64,000 bases of DNA from the NCBI GenBank assembly GCA_017549815.1, contig JAFYNH010000007.1, positions 62,001-126,000 of the forward strand. The letters are read 5' to 3'. The notes under the pieces were generated by a model. It ran no database searches. It was given only the letters and a program-made list of their open reading frames with translations, and was not told the DNA's origin. The stretch comes from Selenomonadaceae bacterium. Lineage in GTDB: Bacteria; Bacillota; Negativicutes; Selenomonadales; Selenomonadaceae. A program made the translations under genes and the position numbers. Below are positions 15,474 through 24,186 of this stretch, in pieces (the stretch's first letter is position 1; every line of letters begins with the position of its first letter).

Positions 15474-17655
15474 GGTATGCGTGAACGTCACGGCGAACAA
15501 TATCCAACAAAATTTTACATACCTTGTGCCCGACCGACTGAAATTTTTATCGGCGGGCTGGCGGGTATCGGTTCCGTTCGGAAGATTTAAAAAAATTGTC
15601 GGCTTTGTTATGGGCGTCCATGAAGTCGAAGACTCAATGACGTTTGCATTTGAACTTAAGGAAATTTTGGAGGTAGTCGACGAAGAATCATGGTTTACGC
15701 CCGAAATGATGAGCGCGGCGCGTTGGATTTCGGAATTTTATTTATGTCCGTTATCGCAGACGATGAGTTTATTCATGCCGGGCAGTAAGGGAAAAAAAAT
15801 ATCTGCGCGGGTGGAAAGAATTTATAAATTAGCGCGAGCGTTTGACGAAAAAAATTTTTCCAGAAAGCCCGTGCAGTTAAAATTGCTTAAGTTATTGGCG
15901 GAGCGCGGCGAACTTCGAGCGATTGACATTACGGAGCAAAAAATTTCGTCGGCGATAAAGCCATTGCTTGATTCGGGCTTAATCGAAGTCGAAGAGCGGC
16001 GAATACTGCGCGACAGCTATTCCAAAATAAAATCGGTGCCGCGTAATTTTGAATTGACGGCTGAACAAACGTCGGCGATTGAAACGGTAGAAAAATTTTT
16101 GACGACGCGGAAATTTCAAGGCTTTTTATTACACGGCGTGACGGGTTCGGGCAAAACGCAAGTTTATATCGAGCTGACGAAGATAACTCGGCGAATGGGG
16201 CGGCGCGTGATAATTTTAGTTCCAGAAATTGCATTGACGAGCCAAATTGTTTTAAATTTCAAGGCGTATTTTTCGGACGTGGCAGTTTTACACAGCCGAT
16301 TAAGTCTTGCTGAAAAAAGCGACGCCTTCCACAGAATCCGCGAAGGAAAAGTTGGAATAGTAATCGGTGCGCGGTCGGCATTGTTTACGCCGATTGATAA
16401 TGTGGGCTTAATCGTCATGGACGAGGAGCAAGATCATTCTTATAAACAGGACAATGCGCCGCGTTATCATGCCCGCGTTGTAGCTGAACAATTTGCGAAA
16501 TTCCATGATTCAGCGATAATTTTTGGTTCAGCGACACCGAGTTTGGAAACTTTTTATCGGGCAAAGCGTGGCGAATTGATTTTATTAAAAATGCCGCACA
16601 GAGTTTTAAACAATCCGTTGCCTTTAGTTGAATGCGTCGACATGCGCGGCGAGCTTAGGGCTGGCAATAAAACGGTTTTGAGCCGCGATTTGTTGGAGCT
16701 GTTAAAGAGAACATTAACGGAAAATAATCAAGCGATAATTCTTTTGAACAGGCGCGGTTGGTCGACGGTGGTAATGTGTCGTTCGTGTGGAGCGGTTATC
16801 GGCTGTCCAGATTGCGGCTTGCCGATGACTTATCACGCGGACGGTCGATTACTTTGTCATCATTGCGAAGTTATTGGCGAACCGCCCGATATTTGTCCGA
16901 GTTGCGGCAGTCGTCACATAAAATTTTTAGGCACGGGCACGGAGAAATTAGAGCGGGCATTGAAATTTTATTTTCCGAACGCGAAAGTTTTACGTATGGA
17001 TAAAGATTCGACGCGGGAGAAATTCGGATATAAAAAAATACTTGACGCTTTCGCCAAGCATGAGGCGGATATTTTATTCGGAACGCAAATGGTTGCTAAA
17101 GGACACGATATAAGCGGCGTGACGGCGGCCGGGGTTTTGAATGCGGATGCGGCTTTGAACTTTTCAAACTTTCGAGCGGCGGAGCAATGTTTTGAATTGA
17201 TAACACAGGCGGCGGGGCGAGCGGGACGCGCAGATTTACCGGGAAAAGTGATTGTACAGGCTTATAACGTCAACGCGCCCGCGATTATATTTGGTTGCGC
17301 ACAGGATTTTGAAAAATTTTGTGCAAGCGAACTTCCTCAGCGTAAAGAGGCATTTTTCCCGCCGTTTTGCAGGTTAGTAAAGCTGATTATCACGAATACT
17401 AAGGAGGAAAAGGCTAAAACTTCTGCAAAAGAGATTGTCAAGGCGTTCCGAGCGGAAATTTCTAATAATCCTGCTGAGCGTCAAGAAATTTTCGGACCGA
17501 TAAAGGCGGCGATTGCTAATCTGCGCGGCGTCTTTAGATTTGCGGTTCTGATTAAGTCGGAGAATTTATTTGTTGTTAGAAATTTCTTGTTGGCTCACGA
17601 ATTACACAAGCGCAACGACGTTTCGATTGACATAGACCCTTCGACGACCGATTAA
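15460..17655 (+). CDS. priA: primosomal protein N' (replication restart helicase PriA)
   Basis: Restarts collapsed replication forks by binding D-loops and loading the replicative helicase. Helicase motif I is HGVTGSGKTQVY, motif II VMDEEQDHSYKQ, motif III GSATPSLET; a zinc-binding region has four CxxC pairs (CRSCG, CPDCG, CHHCE, CPSCG), followed by GTGTEKLE, GTQMVAKGHDI and QAAGRAGRA. Length 731 is normal. The ATG at 15460 lies 6 nt after GGAGG, inside the HEPN-2 gene. Confidence 0.96.
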   Translation: MITAEVCVNVTANNIQQNFTYLVPDRLKFLSAGWRVSVPFGRFKKIVGFVMGVHEVEDSMTFAFELKEILEVVDEESWFTPEMMSAARWISEFYLCPLSQTMSLFMPGSKGKKISARVERIYKLARAFDEKNFSRKPVQLKLLKLLAERGELRAIDITEQKISSAIKPLLDSGLIEVEERRILRDSYSKIKSVPRNFELTAEQTSAIETVEKFLTTRKFQGFLLHGVTGSGKTQVYIELTKITRRMGRRVIILVPEIALTSQIVLNFKAYFSDVAVLHSRLSLAEKSDAFHRIREGKVGIVIGARSALFTPIDNVGLIVMDEEQDHSYKQDNAPRYHARVVAEQFAKFHDSAIIFGSATPSLETFYRAKRGELILLKMPHRVLNNPLPLVECVDMRGELRAGNKTVLSRDLLELLKRTLTENNQAIILLNRRGWSTVVMCRSCGAVIGCPDCGLPMTYHADGRLLCHHCEVIGEPPDICPSCGSRHIKFLGTGTEKLERALKFYFPNAKVLRMDKDSTREKFGYKKILDAFAKHEADILFGTQMVAKGHDISGVTAAGVLNADAALNFSNFRAAEQCFELITQAAGRAGRADLPGKVIVQAYNVNAPAIIFGCAQDFEKFCASELPQRKEAFFPPFCRLVKLIITNTKEEKAKTSAKEIVKAFRAEISNNPAERQEIFGPIKAAIANLRGVFRFAVLIKSENLFVVRNFLLAHELHKRNDVSIDIDPSTTD

Positions 17656-17664
17656 TTGAACTTC

Positions 17665-20600
17665 TTATTTGCTTAAAACGATTTTGCCCGCGCTCTTTAG
17701 TCTCCATTTATCGCCGTTGAGTTCAAAAATAGCGGCTTTCTCGACTCTAAGGCGCGAATAAGTTCCGCCGTCGAAATTTGATTCAAAGACAATGCCTAAA
17801 GCGCGTTCGGCGTGATGATTTTCCGTGTAAGTTTTGAGATTAGGGACGACCGCGAAAAGATTTTCTTCCACTTCGCAAGCCCATAAATCTCCGCCCGCTA
17901 TACTCGACGCCTCTGTAAATTTTGGCGAAAGTTTCGGACGATTCATGCGTTCTTCGACGTTCGCGCAGATTAAACCGCGTACTTTATAACGACGAATGAA
18001 TTTTTCGCGACCTTGACGAGCACTAAAGCCGCTTAATTTCTCCAGCACGTTGAAATCAGTTATAAATTTTTCTCCGAATGAACTTTCCATGTTCGGAGAT
18101 TTTTTTTCAACCTTAACAGCTTTTCCCTTACCAGTTCCTAATTCCCAATTCCTAGTTCCTAAGAAAAGTTTCAATTCGGCTATGAAAATCGGCTCGACCG
18201 ATAATTTTTTTACGTCACGTCCCTTTTTATCGACAAAAAAATTATTTGCGTCGCGGATAAGCTCTTCCTCGTCAAAATCAACGCCTTCTGCCCAAAGTTT
18301 TTGCGCAGAATTGAATCTATCGACAAAAATTTTAAACTCGCGCAGAGAATTAATCGTTATGCCCTCCGAAATATCATGAGCACTGATGAACGCCGCCGCT
18401 TGTTGCTCGCCACCTTGATAGAAATCTGCGCCCGCCAATACCGCCGAATAAATAATATCGTCCGCGTCGCCGAACATTTCGCGGTTAATTTTATCTTCGT
18501 CGAAAAATTCTTCATCGTTAGCAGGTTTATCAACAATCATGCCCGCCGCGACTTCGATTTTAGGTTGCGGACTCAAATGCAGATAAAATTTCTTATAATT
18601 TTGTAGTTTAGCGGCTTGCACGAAGATATTTTCAAGTACATTTAGATAAATATTGCCGTCAAGTTCCGCGCCGCCCGTGAGCCATTTGAAAATCCTAGCT
18701 CCATTGCCGCCAACGAATACATGCGGGATTTTTTCTTCGCGATAATGCCCGTAGTCATGCAAAACATTGATTAACTCGCCCAGATAATGAAATAAACCCG
18801 CCGTTGCGAACTGCGCGGCTTGTAAAACATTTTTAATCTGCTCTTTACCCGTCTTGAATTTCAAATCGGCAAGATATTTATCGGAGTGTTCGCGCATGTC
18901 AGCATCGATAACGGCTTGACGCTTAGTTTCGTCGTTAAGCTTGTCAGAAATTTTTTCGTCGGCAAAAAGTTCATAGTTATCATAAATGGGCTTAAACATT
19001 TGCCGCGCCGCGTAGCGAATCGACGTATGATAGACAATTCGGGGCGGTTCGCCGCTTATAACGCTAATATCGGTCGTTCCCGCGCCAATATCTACACAAA
19101 TTGCTCCTTGCGCAAAATTTCCAGCCTTGCCGTCGAGTTTGTTGAAGTGATAAGCCGCCGCCTTGCTCTCCGAATATAAGGTTTCAGGGGTAAGGGGGCG
19201 GGGGTTAGGGATTGACTCGCGACAAATTTCTTGGAACGAAACTTTTTGCGCTTGAGAAAACGCCGTAGGGTAGGAAAAATTCCATTCAATATCGCTCGCG
19301 CCTTTTGAAAAGGCTTCTGCCGCCGCCTGCAAACAAATTTGCTTAATATAAGCCGCAGTCTTGCGACGTTGGCGGTCGTCGTCCTGCCATTTTAAATTTG
19401 CGTCAATCTGCGCGGAAAATTGCTCGAAAACCCGCGTATTTTCCGAACTCAATAAAAAAACATGCCCGTCTTGCAGTGGACGAATATTTTTCGACTCGCC
19501 GACGTTCAATAAGTGAAAAATGCTTAAAAAGGAGCCGTCAGCCCGCGCAGGCATTTGCGACGGGATAAAATGTCGATAAGTTTGAGTTCTCGCGCCGCCG
19601 CTTGCCGTAACTTGGAATAAATGCGGGGAAAAATTCAACGGACGCGGCGAATTTTGATTTTCGGCAAAGAAAACCATTGTCGAACTTGTTCCGAAGTCTA
19701 CGCCGATTTTCCAAGTTAAATTTGTATTGCGCTCAACTTTTTTTGGCTTATTAAGCATGATTGCGCCGATTTCATAAGGTTTTTTGCCCGCATGAGGCGA
19801 CGGATTATATTTGCAGATTAAAATTTCTGGAAAATCGTCAAGCTTTGCCGTAAAACGATTCGTCAAGAAATTTTCTTGCGTTTTAAGTCCATATGGCTCG
19901 ACAAAATAAATATCGGCGGCAAGTTCATCGTCGTCGGATTGCGCACGATAATTTTCGTAGTAAAGAAAATAATTTTCCCAATCTGCGCGGCGAAAATCGG
20001 GATAAAGTTCAATAACCGGGACTTCTTGGTCAATATAAATCAATTCGCGCTTGGGATAAGCCTTCGTCCAACGGAAATTCTTCCCTTTGCCCTCTACGCC
20101 ACTAAGCGGAAAATTAAAATGTAGATAAAAATTTTCCTTATCGTCAGAGATTGACAACCGCGCAGAAATATCTTCGGGCGAAAAAATTTCTAGTAATTCG
20201 CGCTTAATCGGTAGAATTGGCGTTAAATCTTTCTCTGTAAGTGAATCGGAGCCTTGAATCTTAATTGAATTCGGAAAAGCGTTTGCAGGCTCGGTGACAG
20301 CCATTCTTTTATGGAAAAAATCTTCAGGACGGCGAAATTCTGTTCCTTTTAGGACTGTGCGTCCGACTTTTTTACGGTCGGAGAGTTTATCGTCGGTAAT
20401 TTCATTCGCGCTGATACCTTGCCAAACGACTAGCCGCGCAGGGTCGACGCCTTCAAAACGCGCAAAATCTTTTACAAGCTCTGGAGAGATAAGCAATAGA
20501 TTTTTCTTGTCATTTATGAGGCGAACAGCAGAATCTTCAAAGCGCGGTTCACGTCCTTTAATCGTATCGTCCAAAATCCGCGCAATTCCTACGTGCAAAT

Positions 20601-21381
20601 TCAAATTCGAGGCGACAAGTTCAAAATTCTCCGTTGCTTGAGTCTGCGCGGCGGCAACATCTCGTTCGTAATCAGCAATACATTTCAAGATTGAGTTAGA
20701 AATTTCATTGGCTTTAACTTTGAGGCTTTGAATTTTAGTGTAAAGATTTTCAAGCCAAATTTTCAGCGCGGAAAGTTCAACGGGCGATAAAAATCTTATC
20801 GGGTCAGTTAATGTTCTTTGATTCAAGCTCCAAGGGGTAAAAATTTTGCCGGAAAAAGTATTTTCATAATCAGCCGCGCAGGTTACAAGCGTCGTCGGTG
20901 AAGTCATAGCTATTGGCAAGCCATTGAAATAAATTATGTAAATGTCGGTGAGCCACGCCGATTTATCGCCCGTTAAAGAGTCGGTCGGCGCAAGGGATTT
21001 TAAAATTTCGGCTAGGTCGGAATTATTTTCTAGCAAATTAACTTGTTCTGCGCGTAAATCGAGCTGTTTAAAGTTCTTAAGCGCAAGCATTGCCAATAAT
21101 GCCCGCCACTCGCCGCGAACTTTTTCATGAAGTCCCGTAACTAATTGCTTTGTCGGTTCAAAATCGAACAACGCCATCTTAAAAAGCAAAGGACGCGCCC
21201 AAATATCAGGAATGGAATCGACCGACCCCATATCTTTGATTGATTCGCCGCAATCAAGACTGTTCGCTAAGCCCTGTAAGAAATTTATATCCGTTTCCTT
21301 CCAAATGCCCGCTTGGTCTTTTAAAATTTTCGAGACTTCCTCGTTGACCTTCGGGAGCATTGGAAAATATGATTCAGCCAT
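17665..21381 (-). CDS. large actin/Hsp70-fold ATPase of unknown function
   Basis: Not recognised as a named family. 1238 residues. Residues 1-555 have no domain I can name. From about 560 an actin-like ATPase fold follows: phosphate-1 IGVDFGTSSTMVFF, connect/phosphate-2 ICVDIGAGTTDISVISG near 763, and an adenosine-type motif HVFVGGNGARIFKWL near 890. The rest is unassigned. No signal peptide or clear membrane helix. The size and central actin fold loosely recall SrfB-type virulence-associated proteins (weak, from memory). The segment LGTRNWELGTGK (18131-18162) is encoded by a heptamer repeat. Single-gene unit. The start ATG at 21381 lacks a strong site. Confidence 0.75.
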   Translation of the reverse strand: MAESYFPMLPKVNEEVSKILKDQAGIWKETDINFLQGLANSLDCGESIKDMGSVDSIPDIWARPLLFKMALFDFEPTKQLVTGLHEKVRGEWRALLAMLALKNFKQLDLRAEQVNLLENNSDLAEILKSLAPTDSLTGDKSAWLTDIYIIYFNGLPIAMTSPTTLVTCAADYENTFSGKIFTPWSLNQRTLTDPIRFLSPVELSALKIWLENLYTKIQSLKVKANEISNSILKCIADYERDVAAAQTQATENFELVASNLNLHVGIARILDDTIKGREPRFEDSAVRLINDKKNLLLISPELVKDFARFEGVDPARLVVWQGISANEITDDKLSDRKKVGRTVLKGTEFRRPEDFFHKRMAVTEPANAFPNSIKIQGSDSLTEKDLTPILPIKRELLEIFSPEDISARLSISDDKENFYLHFNFPLSGVEGKGKNFRWTKAYPKRELIYIDQEVPVIELYPDFRRADWENYFLYYENYRAQSDDDELAADIYFVEPYGLKTQENFLTNRFTAKLDDFPEILICKYNPSPHAGKKPYEIGAIMLNKPKKVERNTNLTWKIGVDFGTSSTMVFFAENQNSPRPLNFSPHLFQVTASGGARTQTYRHFIPSQMPARADGSFLSIFHLLNVGESKNIRPLQDGHVFLLSSENTRVFEQFSAQIDANLKWQDDDRQRRKTAAYIKQICLQAAAEAFSKGASDIEWNFSYPTAFSQAQKVSFQEICRESIPNPRPLTPETLYSESKAAAYHFNKLDGKAGNFAQGAICVDIGAGTTDISVISGEPPRIVYHTSIRYAARQMFKPIYDNYELFADEKISDKLNDETKRQAVIDADMREHSDKYLADLKFKTGKEQIKNVLQAAQFATAGLFHYLGELINVLHDYGHYREEKIPHVFVGGNGARIFKWLTGGAELDGNIYLNVLENIFVQAAKLQNYKKFYLHLSPQPKIEVAAGMIVDKPANDEEFFDEDKINREMFGDADDIIYSAVLAGADFYQGGEQQAAAFISAHDISEGITINSLREFKIFVDRFNSAQKLWAEGVDFDEEELIRDANNFFVDKKGRDVKKLSVEPIFIAELKLFLGTRNWELGTGKGKAVKVEKKSPNMESSFGEKFITDFNVLEKLSGFSARQGREKFIRRYKVRGLICANVEERMNRPKLSPKFTEASSIAGGDLWACEVEENLFAVVPNLKTYTENHHAERALGIVFESNFDGGTYSRLRVEKAAIFELNGDKWRLKSAGKIVLSK
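18131..18162. repeat. heptamer repeat inside a coding sequence
   Basis: Units CAGTTCCTAATTCC and CAATTCCTAGTTCCTAA lie in frame within the 1238-residue gene and are translated on the reverse strand as LGTRNWELGTG. The length keeps the frame open. Confidence 0.75.
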
Positions 21382-21415
21382 TTAAAAACCCCTTTGCAAA
21401 ATTATTTCCGACCAG

Positions 21416-21446
21416 ATTATACAAGAAAAATTTTTTATTGAAACCA
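21416..21446 (-). promoter_or_regulatory. possible promoter of the 1238-residue gene
   Basis: TATAAT on the reverse strand (21421-21416), preceded by TG and AT-rich sequence, 35 bp upstream of the start. The -35 is weak. Confidence 0.35.
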
Positions 21447-21486
21447 ATACGATTAGTGCTTAATCAGAATGAATCTGCGCGGGCGG

Positions 21487-22416
21487 CTAATTCTCGAAAT
21501 GCAAGGTAGTTGATAAGCCGTCCCGACCGCAGATTGCATTTTCAAAAATGGCTGTAGCGTTGGGCAGATATTCTTGCGGATTCATAATCATCTGCGAGAA
21601 ATGCGCGAGCCAAAGTTTTTTAACGCCCGCTTGCTTAGCGACAGTGGCGGCTTGCGCGAAAGTCATATGCCGTCCATGTTCGATTGCGTGCGGAGCTTGT
21701 TCTTGTTCGCCGTATGTAGCCTCGCAAATCAACAAGTCCGCATCTTTCGACGCCGTAATTAAATTATCACAAAATGCCGTGTCGCCCGTGAATACAAATT
21801 TTAAACCTCTGCGCGGCTCGCCTAAAACTTGTTCGGGCAGAATAATTTTATCGCCGAGTTGAATACTCTGCCCCTTCTGGAGAATTCCCCATAAATTAAC
21901 GGGCACGCCCAATTCCGTAGCGGCTTGCGGATTGAATTTCCCAGCGCGTCCGAGTGTAAAACAATAGCCTTGACTTGGTACGCAGTGTTCGGTTTTAAAC
22001 GCAGTGAGCCTTGCCTCCGACTGCCAACCCCTAATTATCTCAGAAAGTTTCAAGCCGTCCGCAGAAATTTCTATCATTTCTATCGGATAATAAGTCCGTC
22101 TTGCCAACTTAAGGACGGACTTTAATTCTTCCTGCAAGCCTTCGGGTCCGGTTATGTATAAAATTTCTGTCCGTTTCATGTTGGACATTGTCTGTAAAAG
22201 TCCCGGCAATCCTAAAATATGATCTCCGTGATAATGCGTCAGCGCGATTAAGTCCGCTTTCATAAAGTTGACGCCCGCTTTTCTTGCCGCCGATTGAGTT
22301 CCTTCGCCGCAATCGAATAGTATTGAATGCCCGCCGCAAGTTAGAAATGCCGCCGTCAAAGCTCGTGCGGGGGTCGGGAAAAGTGCCGCCGTTCCGATTA
22401 ATGTAATGTCTATCAT
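21487..22416 (-). CDS. rnz: ribonuclease Z (tRNA 3' endonuclease)
   Basis: Zinc beta-lactamase-fold enzyme that trims tRNA 3' ends. Metal ligands: ALTHYHGDHILGLPG (HxHxDH), FTGDTAFCD and LWLAHFSQM, with the substrate-arm segment between them. Length 309. The ATG at 22416 (MIDITLIGTAALFPT) has GAGGTGA about 6 nt upstream; the frame extends to 22476, but that part is the right end of the TnpB element. The element therefore abuts this gene's ribosome site. Confidence 0.94.
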   Translation of the reverse strand: MIDITLIGTAALFPTPARALTAAFLTCGGHSILFDCGEGTQSAARKAGVNFMKADLIALTHYHGDHILGLPGLLQTMSNMKRTEILYITGPEGLQEELKSVLKLARRTYYPIEMIEISADGLKLSEIIRGWQSEARLTAFKTEHCVPSQGYCFTLGRAGKFNPQAATELGVPVNLWGILQKGQSIQLGDKIILPEQVLGEPRRGLKFVFTGDTAFCDNLITASKDADLLICEATYGEQEQAPHAIEHGRHMTFAQAATVAKQAGVKKLWLAHFSQMIMNPQEYLPNATAIFENAICGRDGLSTTLHFEN

Positions 22417-22436
22417 TATTGTCACCTCAATTTTTT

Positions 22437-22500
22437 TGACACTCCCCACGCCTAAAGGCGGAGGATTCTTAAGCAACTAAGCAAGCTTAATTCTTAAAGG
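22437..22500 (-). ncRNA. 3' part of the TnpB guide (omega/re) RNA
   Basis: The RNA reads out of the 3' end of tnpB. The terminal hairpin contains CGCCTAAAGGCG (22449-22460) within a 10-bp stem, directly followed by the putative guide. Assignment is by position and structure only. Confidence 0.55.
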
Positions 22501-23730
22501 ACTAGCCAAAAGTCCCCTACTCAGTTCTTCAAAATCGAAGTTCTGGCTACTTTTTCGCAAGATATTTGCCGCGCCATTCAAATCTGCATTCACTTTTCGA
22601 CCGTCTGAAACTTGATACAATCCGCGTTTTATTCGCTTGCCGCTAAACTCGTATTTCTGCGGATTATCGGCATTGTAGACGGGCAAAAAGTCCAAATCCA
22701 AAAAGCTTGCCTTTGATGTGTAGCTTTCTTCCTGTTCTAAGTATTGCATACCGTAACGAATGCAAAGATTTTTGATTTGTTCTCTCAAATTTCCGAAACT
22801 AATCTGTGTGAAATTTTGATTCGTTTTCTTGCCAAGATTTATTCCGCGCTCGAAGTCAAGATTGTACCCGCAGACTATCGTTCCGATATTGTGTTCTATG
22901 CAATGATTGACGATATATCGCGCCGTTTTCTTAATACAGTCATTCACGCGATTGTTGCGTTTCAACGTCAAGCGGCGAATCAAGTTAGATGTATACTGAC
23001 CTTGAGGAAGGCGGCTTTGCAATTCGGCGCGGCGTTTATTCCACAGTCGGTTGATTGATTTAATTGCTCGTCCGTTCATGATGAACGAAGTCCCGACTGT
23101 TGAGATACACGTTGCCAAATTTTCTAAACCTACATCTATCGCCAACGTTTCTTCTTGATTCATATTCAGCGGTTCCGGCTCAACCTCGTAAACGTATTGA
23201 ATCTTGAATTTTTTGCCGTTTAATATCGGTATGATTCGGATTTCTTTAATACTTTTCTCTGGGACGTGTTCGGGAATTTTGATTTTTATTTTCTCACGAC
23301 CGTAAATTGACATGAAAGCATTGCTCATCGGTACAGCCAAAAAGCCTCCTTTAATGCTTATGGCATTGGATTGCAGAATCAAGTTAAACAAGGAGCCTTT
23401 GGCGCGATATTTTGGCAGTTTAATATCTTGGAAACGATATTCGCCACGATGCGCCTTTTCTGTCAAAGCAAAAAAAGATTGAAAGGCACGGTCAACCACT
23501 TTCATCGTTTGTTGCGAAACACCCGCTTGCAGGAGTTTATAGTTTTCGTTGTCTTTGGTGACGTGATAGTTTGATTCGTATCTTAAGTACTTTTTCTCCG
23601 CGAAATAGTATTGGCGGATATTGTAGAGAGTGACATTGTATAGGTTTTTGCTGAAGAAACACATCATGCGGAGCATTAGATATTCACGTTTAGAAAGTCC
23701 GCGAATGAGATTAGATTGAGTCAGATACAT
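22477..23730 (-). CDS. tnpB: TnpB RNA-guided nuclease, zinc-finger-less subtype
   Basis: RuvC nuclease of the TnpB family (417 residues). RuvC-I is AIDVGLENLAT (Asp near 200) and RuvC-III NADLNGAANILRK (Asp near 384). At the usual RuvC-II place (normally a Glu, as in VxEDL) the sequence is IVCGYNLDFERG. A Glu appears instead in LEQEESYTSKASFLD. The CxxC zinc-ribbon cysteines are replaced (SFLD, FSGK). I recall this as a described variant group with a rearranged catalytic glutamate, so activity is plausible. The ATG at 23730 lies 8 nt from AAGGAGG; the GTG at 23739 is inside that site. Confidence 0.88.
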   Translation of the reverse strand: MYLTQSNLIRGLSKREYLMLRMMCFFSKNLYNVTLYNIRQYYFAEKKYLRYESNYHVTKDNENYKLLQAGVSQQTMKVVDRAFQSFFALTEKAHRGEYRFQDIKLPKYRAKGSLFNLILQSNAISIKGGFLAVPMSNAFMSIYGREKIKIKIPEHVPEKSIKEIRIIPILNGKKFKIQYVYEVEPEPLNMNQEETLAIDVGLENLATCISTVGTSFIMNGRAIKSINRLWNKRRAELQSRLPQGQYTSNLIRRLTLKRNNRVNDCIKKTARYIVNHCIEHNIGTIVCGYNLDFERGINLGKKTNQNFTQISFGNLREQIKNLCIRYGMQYLEQEESYTSKASFLDLDFLPVYNADNPQKYEFSGKRIKRGLYQVSDGRKVNADLNGAANILRKSSQNFDFEELSRGLLASPLRIKLA

Positions 23731-23758
23731 TGAGTTCACCTCCTTTGCTATAATTAAA

Positions 23759-23816
23759 GGAACTAGGAGTGAGTTTTTAGGAACTGGTTCCTGATTACTA
23801 AATCCTAAAAACTAAA
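23759..23816. repeat. heptamer repeat array upstream of tnpB
   Basis: Units TAGGAGT, TAGGAAC, TTCCTGA and TAAATCC, partly head-to-head (GAACTGGTTC), lie between the tnpB ribosome site and the hypC promoter region. Confidence 0.65.
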
Positions 23817-23928
23817 GTCAGTGGTCTTACGGCGCATATGATAATCTTAGCAGAAAAATTTTTCGGTGTAAATGTGAATTTTGCAAAGTCGGGCGAAGTG
23901 GTGTATTATCTGCGCGAGGTGATTTTAA

Positions 23929-24177
23929 ATGTGTTTAGCCTTTCCGGCAAAAGTTTTAGAAATCGACGGCGACTTAGCGACAGTTGAGCGTTCGGGCGTC
24001 AAACGTTCGGCAAGTTTAATGCTCCTGCCCGAAACTAAGGTTGGCGATTATGTTTTGATTCATGCGGGCTTTGCAATGCAGGTTATTGACGAACGCGAAG
24101 TTCAAATCCGCGACGCGCTTGTTGCCGAGATGAACGGAGCACCGCGAACAATTCAATTAGAAATTAGGAATGCGTAA
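23929..24177 (+). CDS. hypC: hydrogenase maturation chaperone HypC
   Basis: Small chaperone that carries the Fe(CN)2CO group to the large subunit of [NiFe] hydrogenase. It begins MCLAFPAKVLEIDGD with the essential Cys2; length 82 is normal. The ATG follows GCGAGGTG. The C-terminus EIRNA and the TAA stop are encoded by a repeat (AATGCGTAATTA, 24169-24180). hypD follows after 6 nt. hypA, hypB, hypF and the hydrogenase itself are not in the window. Confidence 0.95.
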   Translation: MCLAFPAKVLEIDGDLATVERSGVKRSASLMLLPETKVGDYVLIHAGFAMQVIDEREVQIRDALVAEMNGAPRTIQLEIRNA

Positions 24178-24186
24178 TTAGGAATG
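24155..24186. repeat. repeat spanning the hypC stop codon
   Basis: ATTAGAAATTAGG followed by AATGCGTAATTAGGAATG. The same composite (AATGCGYAATTA plus heptamers) occurs at 13966 and around 57800. Confidence 0.65.

Larger units (their letters stand above)
22437..23830 (-). mobile_element. lone TnpB element (IS605/IS1341 type)
   Basis: Comprises tnpB and a right end that forms a strong hairpin: on the reverse strand TCCTCCGCCT and AGGCGTGGGGA pair with one bulge (22437-22466), ending GTGTCAA. Such ends are the 3' part of the TnpB-associated guide RNA, with the guide taken from the flank, here the AAAAAAATTGAGG just before rnz. No tnpA is present. The left end, placed near 23830, is uncertain. 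Confidence 0.7.
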
